Below, piece by piece: positions 1-5,586 of a DNA stretch of 12,957 nucleotides. The notes below the pieces were generated by a model. The model saw nothing but the letters and a program-made list of their open reading frames with translations. It was not told the DNA's origin and did not search any database. The stretch comes from Rhizobiaceae bacterium (GTDB taxonomy: Bacteria > Pseudomonadota > Alphaproteobacteria > Rhizobiales > Rhizobiaceae). Every line of letters starts with the position of its first letter. Position 1 is the stretch's first letter. The DNA lies in NCBI GenBank assembly GCA_028865845.1, contig JAGWJK010000029.1, positions 1-12,957 on the forward strand. The letters run 5' to 3'. The translations under genes were made by a program, and so were the position numbers.

Positions 1-582
1 CAGGGCGGCCATGCGGCCATGCCGCACAAGACCATCGATCCGATCGCCATCGGCGCGCAGATCGTCACCAATCTGCAGCTCATCGCCTCGCGCAGTGCCA
101 ATCCGCTGAAATCGGTGGTCGTCTCGGTCACCAAGTTCAACGCCGGCAACGCCCACAACGTCATTCCGAACGACGCCAGCTTCGCCGGCACGGTGCGCAC
201 GCTCGATCCGGAAATGCGCGATCTCGCCGAACAGCGCTTCCGGCAGATCGTTACCGGCATCGCCAGTAGCCATGGCGCCGAGGCGCAGATCCATTTCCAT
301 CGCAACTATCCCGTCACCAGCAACCATGCGGATGAAACCGATCACGCCATCGCTGCCGCCCGCGAGATCGCCGGCCAGGCCGGCGTCATTGCCGACGTCG
401 ATCCGATGATGGGCGGCGAGGATTTTTCCTACATGCTGCAGGCCCGCCCCGGCGCCTTCATCTTCGTCGGCAACGGCGACACCGCTGGCCTCCACAACCC
501 GGCCTACGATTTCAACGACGAAGCCATCACCCACGGCATCTCCTATTGGGTGCGGCTCGCCGAACAGCGCCTCAGCGTCTGA
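1..582 (+). CDS. M20-family amidohydrolase, C-terminal part (5' end outside the window)
   Basis: This is the 3' part of a metal-dependent amidohydrolase/aminoacylase of the M20D type (hippurate hydrolase/IAA-amino-acid hydrolase group), which hydrolyses N-acyl amino acids in the cytoplasm. The frame is open from base 1, so the ATG at 19 is internal. The first visible residues, GGHAAMPHKTIDPI, form the conserved motif at the start of the dimerisation domain. Near the C-terminus, MMGGEDFSYML (about codons 136-146 of the visible part) carries the conserved metal-binding Glu of the catalytic domain. The end LHNPAYDFND is also typical of the family. 193 codons are visible of a usual length near 390. 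The substrate cannot be told from sequence. The family call is secure; the exact enzyme is not. Confidence 0.9.
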   Translation, partial: QGGHAAMPHKTIDPIAIGAQIVTNLQLIASRSANPLKSVVVSVTKFNAGNAHNVIPNDASFAGTVRTLDPEMRDLAEQRFRQIVTGIASSHGAEAQIHFHRNYPVTSNHADETDHAIAAAREIAGQAGVIADVDPMMGGEDFSYMLQARPGAFIFVGNGDTAGLHNPAYDFNDEAITHGISYWVRLAEQRLSV

Positions 583-589
583 CCAATAC

Positions 590-621
590 GGGCGCGGATC
601 GCTTCGACAAGCTCCGCGCCC
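590..621 (+). terminator. GC-rich hairpin just after the amidohydrolase gene
   Basis: The arms GGGCGCGGA (590-598) and TCCGCGCCC (613-621) are perfect complements. Inside them GCTT (601-604) pairs with AAGC (609-612) around a CGAC loop, leaving TC bulged. The hairpin starts 7 nt after the stop codon. No U-tract follows, so it may stabilise the mRNA 3' end or act as a U-less terminator rather than a classical intrinsic one. Confidence 0.45.
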
Positions 622-674
622 GGCACCACCCTACGCAAAGCCGCAAGAGCATTGTCATCGCGACGCAAAAGGGC

Positions 675-703
675 TTGGCTTCACGCCCTTGCTTTTGTAT
701 GGA
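675..703 (+). promoter_or_regulatory. Candidate promoter of the tRNA-Arg gene
   Basis: TTGGCT (675-680) and TATGGA (698-703) are separated by 17 nt and would place the transcription start a few bases before the tRNA 5' end at 714. The matches to the sigma70-type consensus are only moderate (4/6 and 3/6), so this rests on position and spacing. The same segment contains AAGGGC/GCCCTT (669-674 / 685-690) followed by a short T run, which could instead be a weak terminator for upstream transcription. Confidence 0.3.
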
Positions 704-713
704 TGCTTTCACT

Positions 714-790
714 GGTCCCGTAGCTCAGCAGGATAGAGCACCAGATTCCTAATCTGGGGGTCACGCGTTCGAATCGCGTCGGGATCACCA
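714..790 (+). tRNA. tRNA-Arg (anticodon CCU)
   Basis: A complete cloverleaf can be folded by eye. The acceptor arms GGTCCCG and CGGGATC pair with one G-U, the D stem is GCTC/GAGC, the anticodon stem is CCAGA/TCTGG with loop TTCCTAA, and the T stem is ACGCG/CGCGT with loop TTCGAAT. The discriminator is A and the 3' CCA is encoded. The anticodon CCT reads AGG arginine codons, which are rare in GC-rich rhizobial genes. A run of six T residues (792-797) directly after the CCA may help end transcription. tRNA genes are common integration sites, but I see no integrase gene or duplicated tRNA 3' end here. Confidence 0.97.
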
Positions 791-1008
791 CTTTTTTGCT
801 GCAAATTTTTCAGAATGAATTTCGCAGATCGGCCGTTTCGTCGAACTTGCGCGCCCGGGATGTTTCGTCTCTCTTCTGCGTCAGCAACAATATTGTCAAA
901 TCCCCGACGTACTCTCGCCTTGAAGCTATGACACCCATTGTCCGGCGGCCGGATTGGTCGCAGTGACCAGCGCACAGCGGGTCCCTTTCTCAAACCGCGA
1001 GGCGATCG

Positions 1009-1128
1009 ATGCATTGGGACCTTCTGACCATTATTGCGATTTTTCTGGCAATGGCTGCGGGCCGCGAGGCGCAACTGATATTTGCCAAAGCGCGTGCGTC
1101 GCACTGGAACGGGTTCAAACTTCGGTAG
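1009..1128 (+). CDS. Candidate 39-aa single-pass membrane micro-protein
   Basis: ATG at 1009 opens a 39-codon frame ending in TAG at 1126-1128. GAGG lies six bases before the start, a plausible ribosome-binding site. The product begins MHWDLLTIIAIFLAMAAGRE. Residues 5-18 are a hydrophobic run long enough to insert into a membrane, and the rest is basic and aromatic (AKARASHWNGFKLR). That layout, with a hydrophobic N-terminus and a positive C-terminal tail, is typical of small bacterial inner-membrane proteins. I do not recognise the family. It could also be a chance frame, since 39 codons are too few for codon statistics to decide. It sits alone between the tRNA and the orphan gene at 1329. 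Confidence 0.4.
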   Translation: MHWDLLTIIAIFLAMAAGREAQLIFAKARASHWNGFKLR

Positions 1129-1131
1129 CAA

Positions 1132-1186
1132 CCGACCGCCTTCAAATTCATTTTTTAGCGCTCGTCGGCCGCTTTGCAGCGGTCGG
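1132..1186 (+). repeat. Overlapping inverted repeats that could form alternative hairpins
   Basis: CCGACCGC (1132-1139) is a perfect complement of GCGGTCGG (1179-1186). The second arm overlaps the right side of a compact local hairpin, CGGCCGCT-TTGC-AGCGGTCG (1166-1185, one G-U pair). The long and short stems exclude each other. No U-tract follows on either strand. Confidence 0.4.
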
Positions 1187-1328
1187 GCTCTGATCTCGTT
1201 TTCGAAAGAAAATCCAGGACACTCGACCTCGCCATATGCCCGCGCCGCTTGCTGAGCACCAGGCAATCCAATACTTAAATTCCGGGGCGGCTGCGGCGGC
1301 GGGCCGGATATGGTGGGTGAGTGGTTGC

Positions 1329-1568
1329 ATGAAGAGCGTTGATGATCTGCTGATGTCGGCAAAAACCGTGTGCGAGCGCTATCAGTCCGGACGTATCGAG
1401 CGCGAGACGGTTCGCGAATGGGTTCTGCGGCTGGGGCAATACCCGGCGCCCACCGGCGACAGGGTCCGCGATGCCGCGCAATGGTTCCGGACGCAGAGCG
1501 ACGACAACGTCGAAGATCATATAAAAGACGTGGATATCCAGAAATTGCGGGCCATTTTCATATCCTGA
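1329..1568 (+). CDS. Small hypothetical protein (79 aa)
   Basis: This is a soluble-looking 79-residue protein beginning MKSVDDLLMSAKTVCERYQ. It is rich in charged residues, has one Cys and two Trp, and has no signal peptide or membrane segment. The pattern suggests a mostly helical protein, with a helix from about residue 3 to 33 and another around 40-55. I do not recognise a domain. The start at 1329 is preceded by GGGTGAG at a sensible distance. A longer reading from 1236 would add an Ala-rich extension without a ribosome-binding site and is less likely. The DoxX-like gene follows 45 bases later on the same strand, so the two may share a transcript. Confidence 0.6.
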   Translation: MKSVDDLLMSAKTVCERYQSGRIERETVREWVLRLGQYPAPTGDRVRDAAQWFRTQSDDNVEDHIKDVDIQKLRAIFIS

Positions 1569-1613
1569 AATGCGTCGCCCGATAACATGGCGGAGATAAG
1601 GAGATCTCTGACG

Positions 1614-2012
1614 ATGGCTATCGCTTCTACCTCCCGCTTTTCCTATTTTGCCGGATGGATCCTGTCCGCCCTCGTCGTGCTGGCATTGCTTGCCGATGTC
1701 GGCGTCGACCTTTTTGCACCCTCGATGATCCAGGCTGAGATGGATGCGACGGGCTTTCCGCCCGGCCAGGCCTTCATCCTTGGCATCATCATCCTGGTCT
1801 GCGTCGTGCTTTACGCCATCCCTCGGACGGCGGTGCTCGGGGCGATCCTGATGACCGCATTCCTCGGCGGCGCGATCTGCACACATTTCCGTCTGGGCGA
1901 AATCGGATCGCCGCCGCAGATCATCTGCCTGGTTCTTGGAGTTCTCGCCTGGGGCGGCCTCTATCTTCGCGACGGGCGCGTTCGCGCCCTCCTGCCCCTC
2001 GTCACGGGCTAA
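1614..2012 (+). CDS. DoxX-like family integral membrane protein
   Basis: This 132-residue protein is strongly hydrophobic, with four predicted membrane helices at roughly residues 10-30, 52-70, 72-91 and 103-121. The sequence pattern FAGWILSALVVL, then LYAIPRTAVLGAILMTAFLGGA, and finally LAWGGLYLRDGRVRALLPL matches the DoxX-like group of small four-helix membrane proteins. Their biochemical role is mostly unknown; relatives have been linked to redox or stress functions. The start at 1614 is chosen because AAGGAG (1598-1603) lies 10 nt upstream. The in-frame ATG at 1587 has no ribosome-binding site and would place this AAGGAG inside the gene. The gene converges on the BON gene, and only 18 bases separate the two stops. 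Confidence 0.82.
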   Translation: MAIASTSRFSYFAGWILSALVVLALLADVGVDLFAPSMIQAEMDATGFPPGQAFILGIIILVCVVLYAIPRTAVLGAILMTAFLGGAICTHFRLGEIGSPPQIICLVLGVLAWGGLYLRDGRVRALLPLVTG

Positions 2013-2014
2013 AC

Positions 2015-2030
2015 CGCGTCGGAAGACGCG
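2015..2030. terminator. Short hairpin between convergent genes
   Basis: CGCGTC (2015-2020), loop GGAA, GACGCG (2025-2030) is a perfect 6-bp stem that fills the 18-base gap between the stop of the DoxX-like gene and the stop of the BON gene. It has no T-run on either side, so a shared bidirectional terminator is plausible but not proven. Confidence 0.4.
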
Positions 2031-2297
2031 TCATCCTACCATGATCCGGTTGCGAACCAGCCGTACGCCAAAGACGGAGGATGCAATCATGGTGGCCCGC
2101 TCGATCTCTTCAGGTGTCGCGACACTGCCGTCCAGACGGATTTCCTGGCCTGCAGCGGTCACGACGACATCGGTCGCGTCGACGCCGCCTGCAACGGCCA
2201 GCGCGTTTGCGACGGCGGATTCCAGTTGTGAACGCCGGTTCATCCCGCCCTCGAAATTCGGCTGTACACCATGAAACGTCGCCGCTTTGAAGACCAT
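2031..2297 (-). CDS. BON-domain protein (88 aa)
   Basis: Residues about 24-86 form a single BON domain. The signature is VVVTAAGQEIRLDGSVATPE, followed by a helix (EIERATMIASSVFGV) and a closing strand (RLVRNRI). BON domains are thought to bind phospholipid or attach proteins to membranes and occur in periplasmic stress proteins such as OsmY. This copy has no signal peptide, so it is probably cytoplasmic, unlike OsmY. The start is supported by GGAGAG eight nt upstream on the minus strand; an internal Met at residue 19 would remove the N-terminal extension. It is divergent from dxr, with 211 bases between the two starts that must hold both promoters. I could not pick out convincing promoter elements there. 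Confidence 0.8.
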   Translation of the reverse strand: MVFKAATFHGVQPNFEGGMNRRSQLESAVANALAVAGGVDATDVVVTAAGQEIRLDGSVATPEEIERATMIASSVFGVRLVRNRIMVG

Positions 2298-2476
2298 GAA
2301 TTTTACTCTCCACTATTTTAGGTCAACGGGAAACGCCGAAAGTGCCGAATGGTTCAATCGACCCGTCAAAATAATGGGGTTGTGTTATTTCAATGCCATA
2401 GCCGGCCGAATGGCCTGCCCTGCAGGCGAGCGGCAACGCTGCGGACTTGCCGCACTTCGCGATCCCCTGTAGAGCC

Positions 2477-2512
2477 ATGAACGACCTCAGCAAGATGCGG
2501 ATACCTCGATGA
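2477..2512 (+). other. Possible 11-codon leader ORF overlapping the dxr start
   Basis: ATG at 2477 opens the frame MNDLSKMRIPR, which stops at TGA 2510-2512. That stop overlaps the dxr ATG (2509-2511) as ATGA, the arrangement seen in translational coupling. dxr has no clear ribosome-binding site of its own. The leader also has only a poor one (TAGAG, very close to its start), which weakens the case. Confidence 0.22.
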
Positions 2513-3702
2513 AAACCGGCAACACGGCGCCGCGCCGCCTGACGATATTGGGTTCGACCGGCTCGATCGGCCAAAATACGCTCGATGTCATCGCCCAGCT
2601 TGGCGGACGCGACGCCTTCGAGATCGCGGCGATTACCGGGCATGACAATATCGATCTGCTCGCCGATCAAGCCAAGGCCTGCGGCGCCGGCATGGCGGTC
2701 ACGTCGAATGAGGGCCGCTACCAGGCCCTGAAGGATGCGCTTTCCGGCAGCGGCATCGTCGCAGCCGCCGGCCGCAACGCCCTCATCGAAGCCGCCACCA
2801 TCCCCTCCGACTGGGTCATGGCCGCAATCGTCGGCACGGCGGGATTGGCGCCGACGCTCGCCGCGGCAAGCCGCGGCGCCGACATCGCGCTTGCCAACAA
2901 GGAATGTCTCGTCTCCGCCGGCGATCTTTTCGTGCGCGCCGTCAGCGAAGGCGGCGGTCGACTGATCCCGGTCGACAGCGAACATAGCGCCATTTTCCAG
3001 GCGCTGGAGGACGACCAGCAGCATGCGGTGGAACGCATCATCCTGACCGCCTCCGGCGGCCCCTTCCGCACATGGCCGCGCGAACAGATGGCCAATGTCA
3101 CGGCGGCAACCGCCCGCGCGCATCCGAACTGGTCAATGGGCCTGAAGATCTCCATCGGCAGCGCCTCGATGTTCAACAAGGCGCTGGAAATGATCGAGGC
3201 GAAACACCTGTTCAATGTCCGCCCGGATCAGATCGAGGTCATCATCCACCCGCAATCGATCATTCATTCCATGGTCGGCTATAGCGATGGCTGCGTTCTG
3301 GCGCAGCTCGGCTGTCCGGACATGCGATCGGCGATCGGCTATGCGCTGAACTATCCCTCGCGCGCAAAACTCAGCGTCGAACGCCTGGATTTCGCAAAGC
3401 TGGCGCGGCTCGATTTCGAGGCGCCTGACGAGGTTCGCTTCCCGGCCCTGCGCCTGGCGCGCACGGCGATGGAACGCGGCGGCCTGCAGGGCGCGATCAT
3501 GAATGCCGCCGAGGAAATCGCCTTCCACGCCTTCGTCGACGGCCGGATCGGCTTCCTGGAAATGGCCGATATCGCCGAGGCGGTCATGGATCAGATGATC
3601 GCCACTGGTGCTGCCGAGAATATGGACGCGGTTTTTGCCGCCGACGAGGAAGCACGCTCGCGCGCCGCAGCACTGGTTTTGCAGAAGGAAAAGGCGGCTT
3701 GA
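2509..3702 (+). CDS. dxr: 1-deoxy-D-xylulose 5-phosphate reductoisomerase
   Basis: DXR (IspC) converts 1-deoxy-D-xylulose 5-phosphate to 2-C-methyl-D-erythritol 4-phosphate using NADPH and a divalent metal, the committed step of the cytoplasmic MEP isoprenoid pathway. At 397 residues it is of normal full length. The N-terminal Rossmann fold shows GSTGSIG (residues 15-21). NKECLVSAG precedes the metal-binding PVDSEHSAIFQ, with Asp156 and Glu158. SGGPFR and HPNWSMGLKISIGSASMFNK follow, with Glu227 in NKALE as the third acidic ligand. IIHPQSIIHSMV contains the substrate-contacting loop. All expected residues are present, so the enzyme should be active. No good ribosome-binding site precedes the ATG; see the leader ORF at 2477. 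In many other proteobacteria dxr sits in the uppS-cdsA-rseP-bamA cluster; here it stands outside it, as I recall also for Sinorhizobium. Confidence 0.97.
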   Translation: MKTGNTAPRRLTILGSTGSIGQNTLDVIAQLGGRDAFEIAAITGHDNIDLLADQAKACGAGMAVTSNEGRYQALKDALSGSGIVAAAGRNALIEAATIPSDWVMAAIVGTAGLAPTLAAASRGADIALANKECLVSAGDLFVRAVSEGGGRLIPVDSEHSAIFQALEDDQQHAVERIILTASGGPFRTWPREQMANVTAATARAHPNWSMGLKISIGSASMFNKALEMIEAKHLFNVRPDQIEVIIHPQSIIHSMVGYSDGCVLAQLGCPDMRSAIGYALNYPSRAKLSVERLDFAKLARLDFEAPDEVRFPALRLARTAMERGGLQGAIMNAAEEIAFHAFVDGRIGFLEMADIAEAVMDQMIATGAAENMDAVFAADEEARSRAAALVLQKEKAA

Positions 3703-3741
3703 TCGCACCCCTCCCGATTACGTGGTTTCAAAGCCAGACCT

Positions 3742-3765
3742 GACCGCAGCATGAAGCGTGCGGTC
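3742..3765 (+). terminator. Hairpin after dxr
   Basis: GACCGCA (3742-3748) and TGCGGTC (3759-3765) are perfect complements around a 10-nt loop, 39 nt after the dxr stop. There is no U-tract. It may end or protect the dxr transcript before ubiA. Confidence 0.35.
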
Positions 3766-3842
3766 GGACTCCCTCGGAATATGGTTCGCGAAACAGTCTG
3801 TACGCCCGGCCGGTGCAGAACAATTTTATTCGGATGAGACCC

Positions 3843-4757
3843 ATGACCACGTTGAGCCATCCTGATCTGAGCGACATTCGCCGAGGCGATTGGGTGGATC
3901 GCCGCCTGCCGGCGTCGTGGCGGCCCTATACGCGCCTGGCGCGGCTCGACCGTCCCGTCGGCATATGGCTGACGCTTTTTCCCTGCTGGGCTGCACTCAT
4001 CCAGGCCTCTCATGGTTTCCCCGCCCTGAAACAATTGCTGGTGTTTTCTCTCGGCGCGCTTCTGATGCGCAGCGCTGGCTCCACGGTCAACGACATTGCC
4101 GACCGGAAGTTTGACGGCCATGTCGAGCGAACGCGCTTTCGCCCGCTCGCAAGCGGCCAGATCGGCGTGCCGGAGGCGCTGGTTTTCCTGGTGCTTCAGC
4201 TTGCACTGGCAGCGTCGCTTCTGATTTTCCTGACGCCCTATACACGCCTGGTCGCCATATCGGTGCTGCCGCTCGTCTTCGTCTATCCGCTCTGCAAGCG
4301 CTTCACGCATTGGCCTCAGGCGGTTCTCGGCGCGGCGTTCAATTGGGGCATGCTGATGGCGTGGGCACAGATTGTCGGGGAAATTCCCTCCGGCGCCGTG
4401 CTCATGTGGCTCGGCGCGGTCGCGTGGCAAATCGGTTACGACAGCGTCTATGCCTATGTCGACGTCAGGGATGATCTCAGCCTCGGCCTCAAATCGACGG
4501 CAATCCTCTTCGGCCGCCACGGCAAGGCCTTGATTGGCTTGTTTTACGCCCTGACGGTCGTGGCTTGGTCGGTCGGAGGCTGGATGTCGGGCATGTCGCT
4601 ACCCTACGCCGCCGGAATGCTGGTGATTGCCGCACATCTTTGCTGGCAGATCTGGCGGATCGATCTTGCCCGTCCGGACCTCAGTTACCGCCTGTTCCTG
4701 GCAAATATTCTGACCGGCGCACTTCTCGCCGTCACCGCTTTTGCCGGAACATGGTGA
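3843..4757 (+). CDS. ubiA: 4-hydroxybenzoate polyprenyltransferase (UbiA family)
   Basis: UbiA is an integral inner-membrane enzyme that attaches a polyprenyl diphosphate tail to 4-hydroxybenzoate in ubiquinone synthesis. With this start the protein has 304 residues, close to the family's usual 290-320. The opening YTRLARLDRPVGIWLTLFPC is typical. Both Asp-rich, Mg-diphosphate-binding motifs are present: NDIADRKFD (residues 83-91) and YAYVDVRDD (203-211). The family run GLKSTAILFGRH follows. Several hydrophobic helices lie between and after the motifs. The start is uncertain: ATG 3843 follows a weak GGATGAG, while ATG 3834 and GTG 3813 are in frame with no better ribosome-binding site. Substrate specificity is inferred; other UbiA-type enzymes use homogentisate or heme, but motif spacing and the KST segment favour UbiA proper. 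It follows dxr on the same strand after about 140 bases. Confidence 0.88.
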   Translation: MTTLSHPDLSDIRRGDWVDRRLPASWRPYTRLARLDRPVGIWLTLFPCWAALIQASHGFPALKQLLVFSLGALLMRSAGSTVNDIADRKFDGHVERTRFRPLASGQIGVPEALVFLVLQLALAASLLIFLTPYTRLVAISVLPLVFVYPLCKRFTHWPQAVLGAAFNWGMLMAWAQIVGEIPSGAVLMWLGAVAWQIGYDSVYAYVDVRDDLSLGLKSTAILFGRHGKALIGLFYALTVVAWSVGGWMSGMSLPYAAGMLVIAAHLCWQIWRIDLARPDLSYRLFLANILTGALLAVTAFAGTW

Positions 4758-4817
4758 TTCTCGCCATGGAGCCCGATCACCGCACGCTCCAATTTACCGC
4801 CGACGCCGAACAAGGTG

Positions 4818-4835
4818 ATTGCCCTTCGCGGCAAT
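4818..4835 (+). repeat. Small inverted repeat upstream of lysE
   Basis: ATTGCC (4818-4823), loop CTTCGC, GGCAAT (4830-4835) is a perfect 6-bp dyad lying 44-61 bases before the exporter start. TTGCCC (4819-4824) with TAGAGA (4841-4846) at 16-nt spacing could be a weak promoter overlapping it, so the dyad might be an operator. Both readings are tentative. Confidence 0.25.
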
Positions 4836-4878
4836 GATGCTAGAGAGGAATTCCGGCCTCATTTTCAAAGGAATCAAG

Positions 4879-5511
4879 ATGCCGGACCTCTCCACCCTTA
4901 CTTTGTTTTCCGCCGCCGCGCTGGTTTTGACCGCGACCCCCGGCCCCGACATGCTCCTCATCGCATCGCGCAGCGTCAGTCAGGGACGATCGGCGGGTTT
5001 CCTGACCTATGCAGGGATAGCCCTCGGGACCTATTGTCATGCCATGGCCGCAGCGCTTGGCCTGTCGCGGCTTTTTCTGACCGTGCCCATCGCCTACGAC
5101 ATCGTCCGCTGGGCCGGGTGCGCCTATCTGCTTTATCTCGCCGTCAAGACGATCCGCTCGCAAGGCGTAGCCTTCGCGCCGTCCACGGGACTGAAGCGAC
5201 TGTCAGGAAAACGTATATTCGTCGAGGGACTGGCGACCAATCTTCTCAACCCGAAGATGGCGCTTTTTGTATTGGCGCTGTTTCCGCAGTTCGTGGACCC
5301 CAAGAGCGGCTCGCTCCTGCTGCAGATGGCGTTGCTCGCCACCATCCTCAACGCAATAGGCTTCGTGGTGAACGGCTCCGTCATTGTCCTCGGCAGCCAT
5401 ATTCGCCGGCAGCTTTCGGCGATCAGACGTGTGCCGAAACTACCGCAATACCTGCTGGCGACGGTTTTTGCCGGCCTGGCATGTCGTCTCGCCTTCGCAA
5501 GCCGAAACTAA
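4879..5511 (+). CDS. LysE/RhtB-family amino-acid exporter
   Basis: This 210-residue inner-membrane protein belongs to the LysE/RhtB family, which exports amino acids or related metabolites using the proton gradient. It shows the family signature early (VLTATPGPDMLLIASRS, residues about 16-32), then GFLTYAGIALGTYCH, WAGCAYLLYLAVKTIRS, and FVEGLATNLLNPKMALF, all in the normal order, with about six hydrophobic segments and normal length. The start at 4879 is chosen because AAGGAA (4868-4873) lies five bases upstream. A longer in-frame reading from 4819 would add 20 poor residues. The exported substrate cannot be told from sequence and no adjacent LysG-type regulator is present. It is convergent with hemA. 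Confidence 0.9.
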   Translation: MPDLSTLTLFSAAALVLTATPGPDMLLIASRSVSQGRSAGFLTYAGIALGTYCHAMAAALGLSRLFLTVPIAYDIVRWAGCAYLLYLAVKTIRSQGVAFAPSTGLKRLSGKRIFVEGLATNLLNPKMALFVLALFPQFVDPKSGSLLLQMALLATILNAIGFVVNGSVIVLGSHIRRQLSAIRRVPKLPQYLLATVFAGLACRLAFASRN

Positions 5512-5524
5512 CCCTATCATGGGA

Positions 5525-5570
5525 AAACATTGCGGAAATCAGCGCCATGACTGGCGTTTCCGCAATGTTT
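5525..5570. terminator. Long hairpin between convergent lysE and hemA
   Basis: The arms AAACATTGCGGAAA (5525-5538) and TTTCCGCAATGTTT (5557-5570) are perfect 14-bp complements. Inside them CGCCA (5543-5547) pairs with TGGCG (5552-5556) around a TGAC loop, leaving TCAG (5539-5542) as a one-sided bulge. It lies 13 bases after the lysE stop and 16 bases after the hemA stop on the other strand. Each strand ends in a short TGTTT run, so it is well placed as a bidirectional terminator. Confidence 0.7.
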
Positions 5571-5586
5571 GAGACTGATCGGAGCC

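Larger units (their letters stand above)
791..1328. other. Gene-poor stretch after the tRNA
   Basis: No database-recognisable gene is visible in this 538-base stretch. It holds a T-run just after the tRNA, one candidate micro-ORF (1009-1128, listed separately) and overlapping inverted repeats at 1132-1186. Longer open frames here on the minus strand run through the antisense of the tRNA and are not credible genes. No direct repeats, integrase fragments or insertion-sequence ends were found. Confidence 0.6.

Noticed and set aside
714..1328. Possible tRNA-associated genomic island or attachment site
   Set aside because: No integrase, no second copy of the tRNA 3' end and no insertion-sequence ends are visible in the window.
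709..1362. 217-codon minus-strand open frame crossing the tRNA
   Set aside because: Its C-terminus (DAIRTRDPQIRNLVLYPAEL) is the well-known false peptide made by translating the antisense of this tRNA-Arg. The rest is basic, low-quality sequence without a domain.
2323..3708. Long minus-strand open frames opposite dxr
   Set aside because: dxr contains every catalytic motif in the opposite sense; the antisense frames have no domain.
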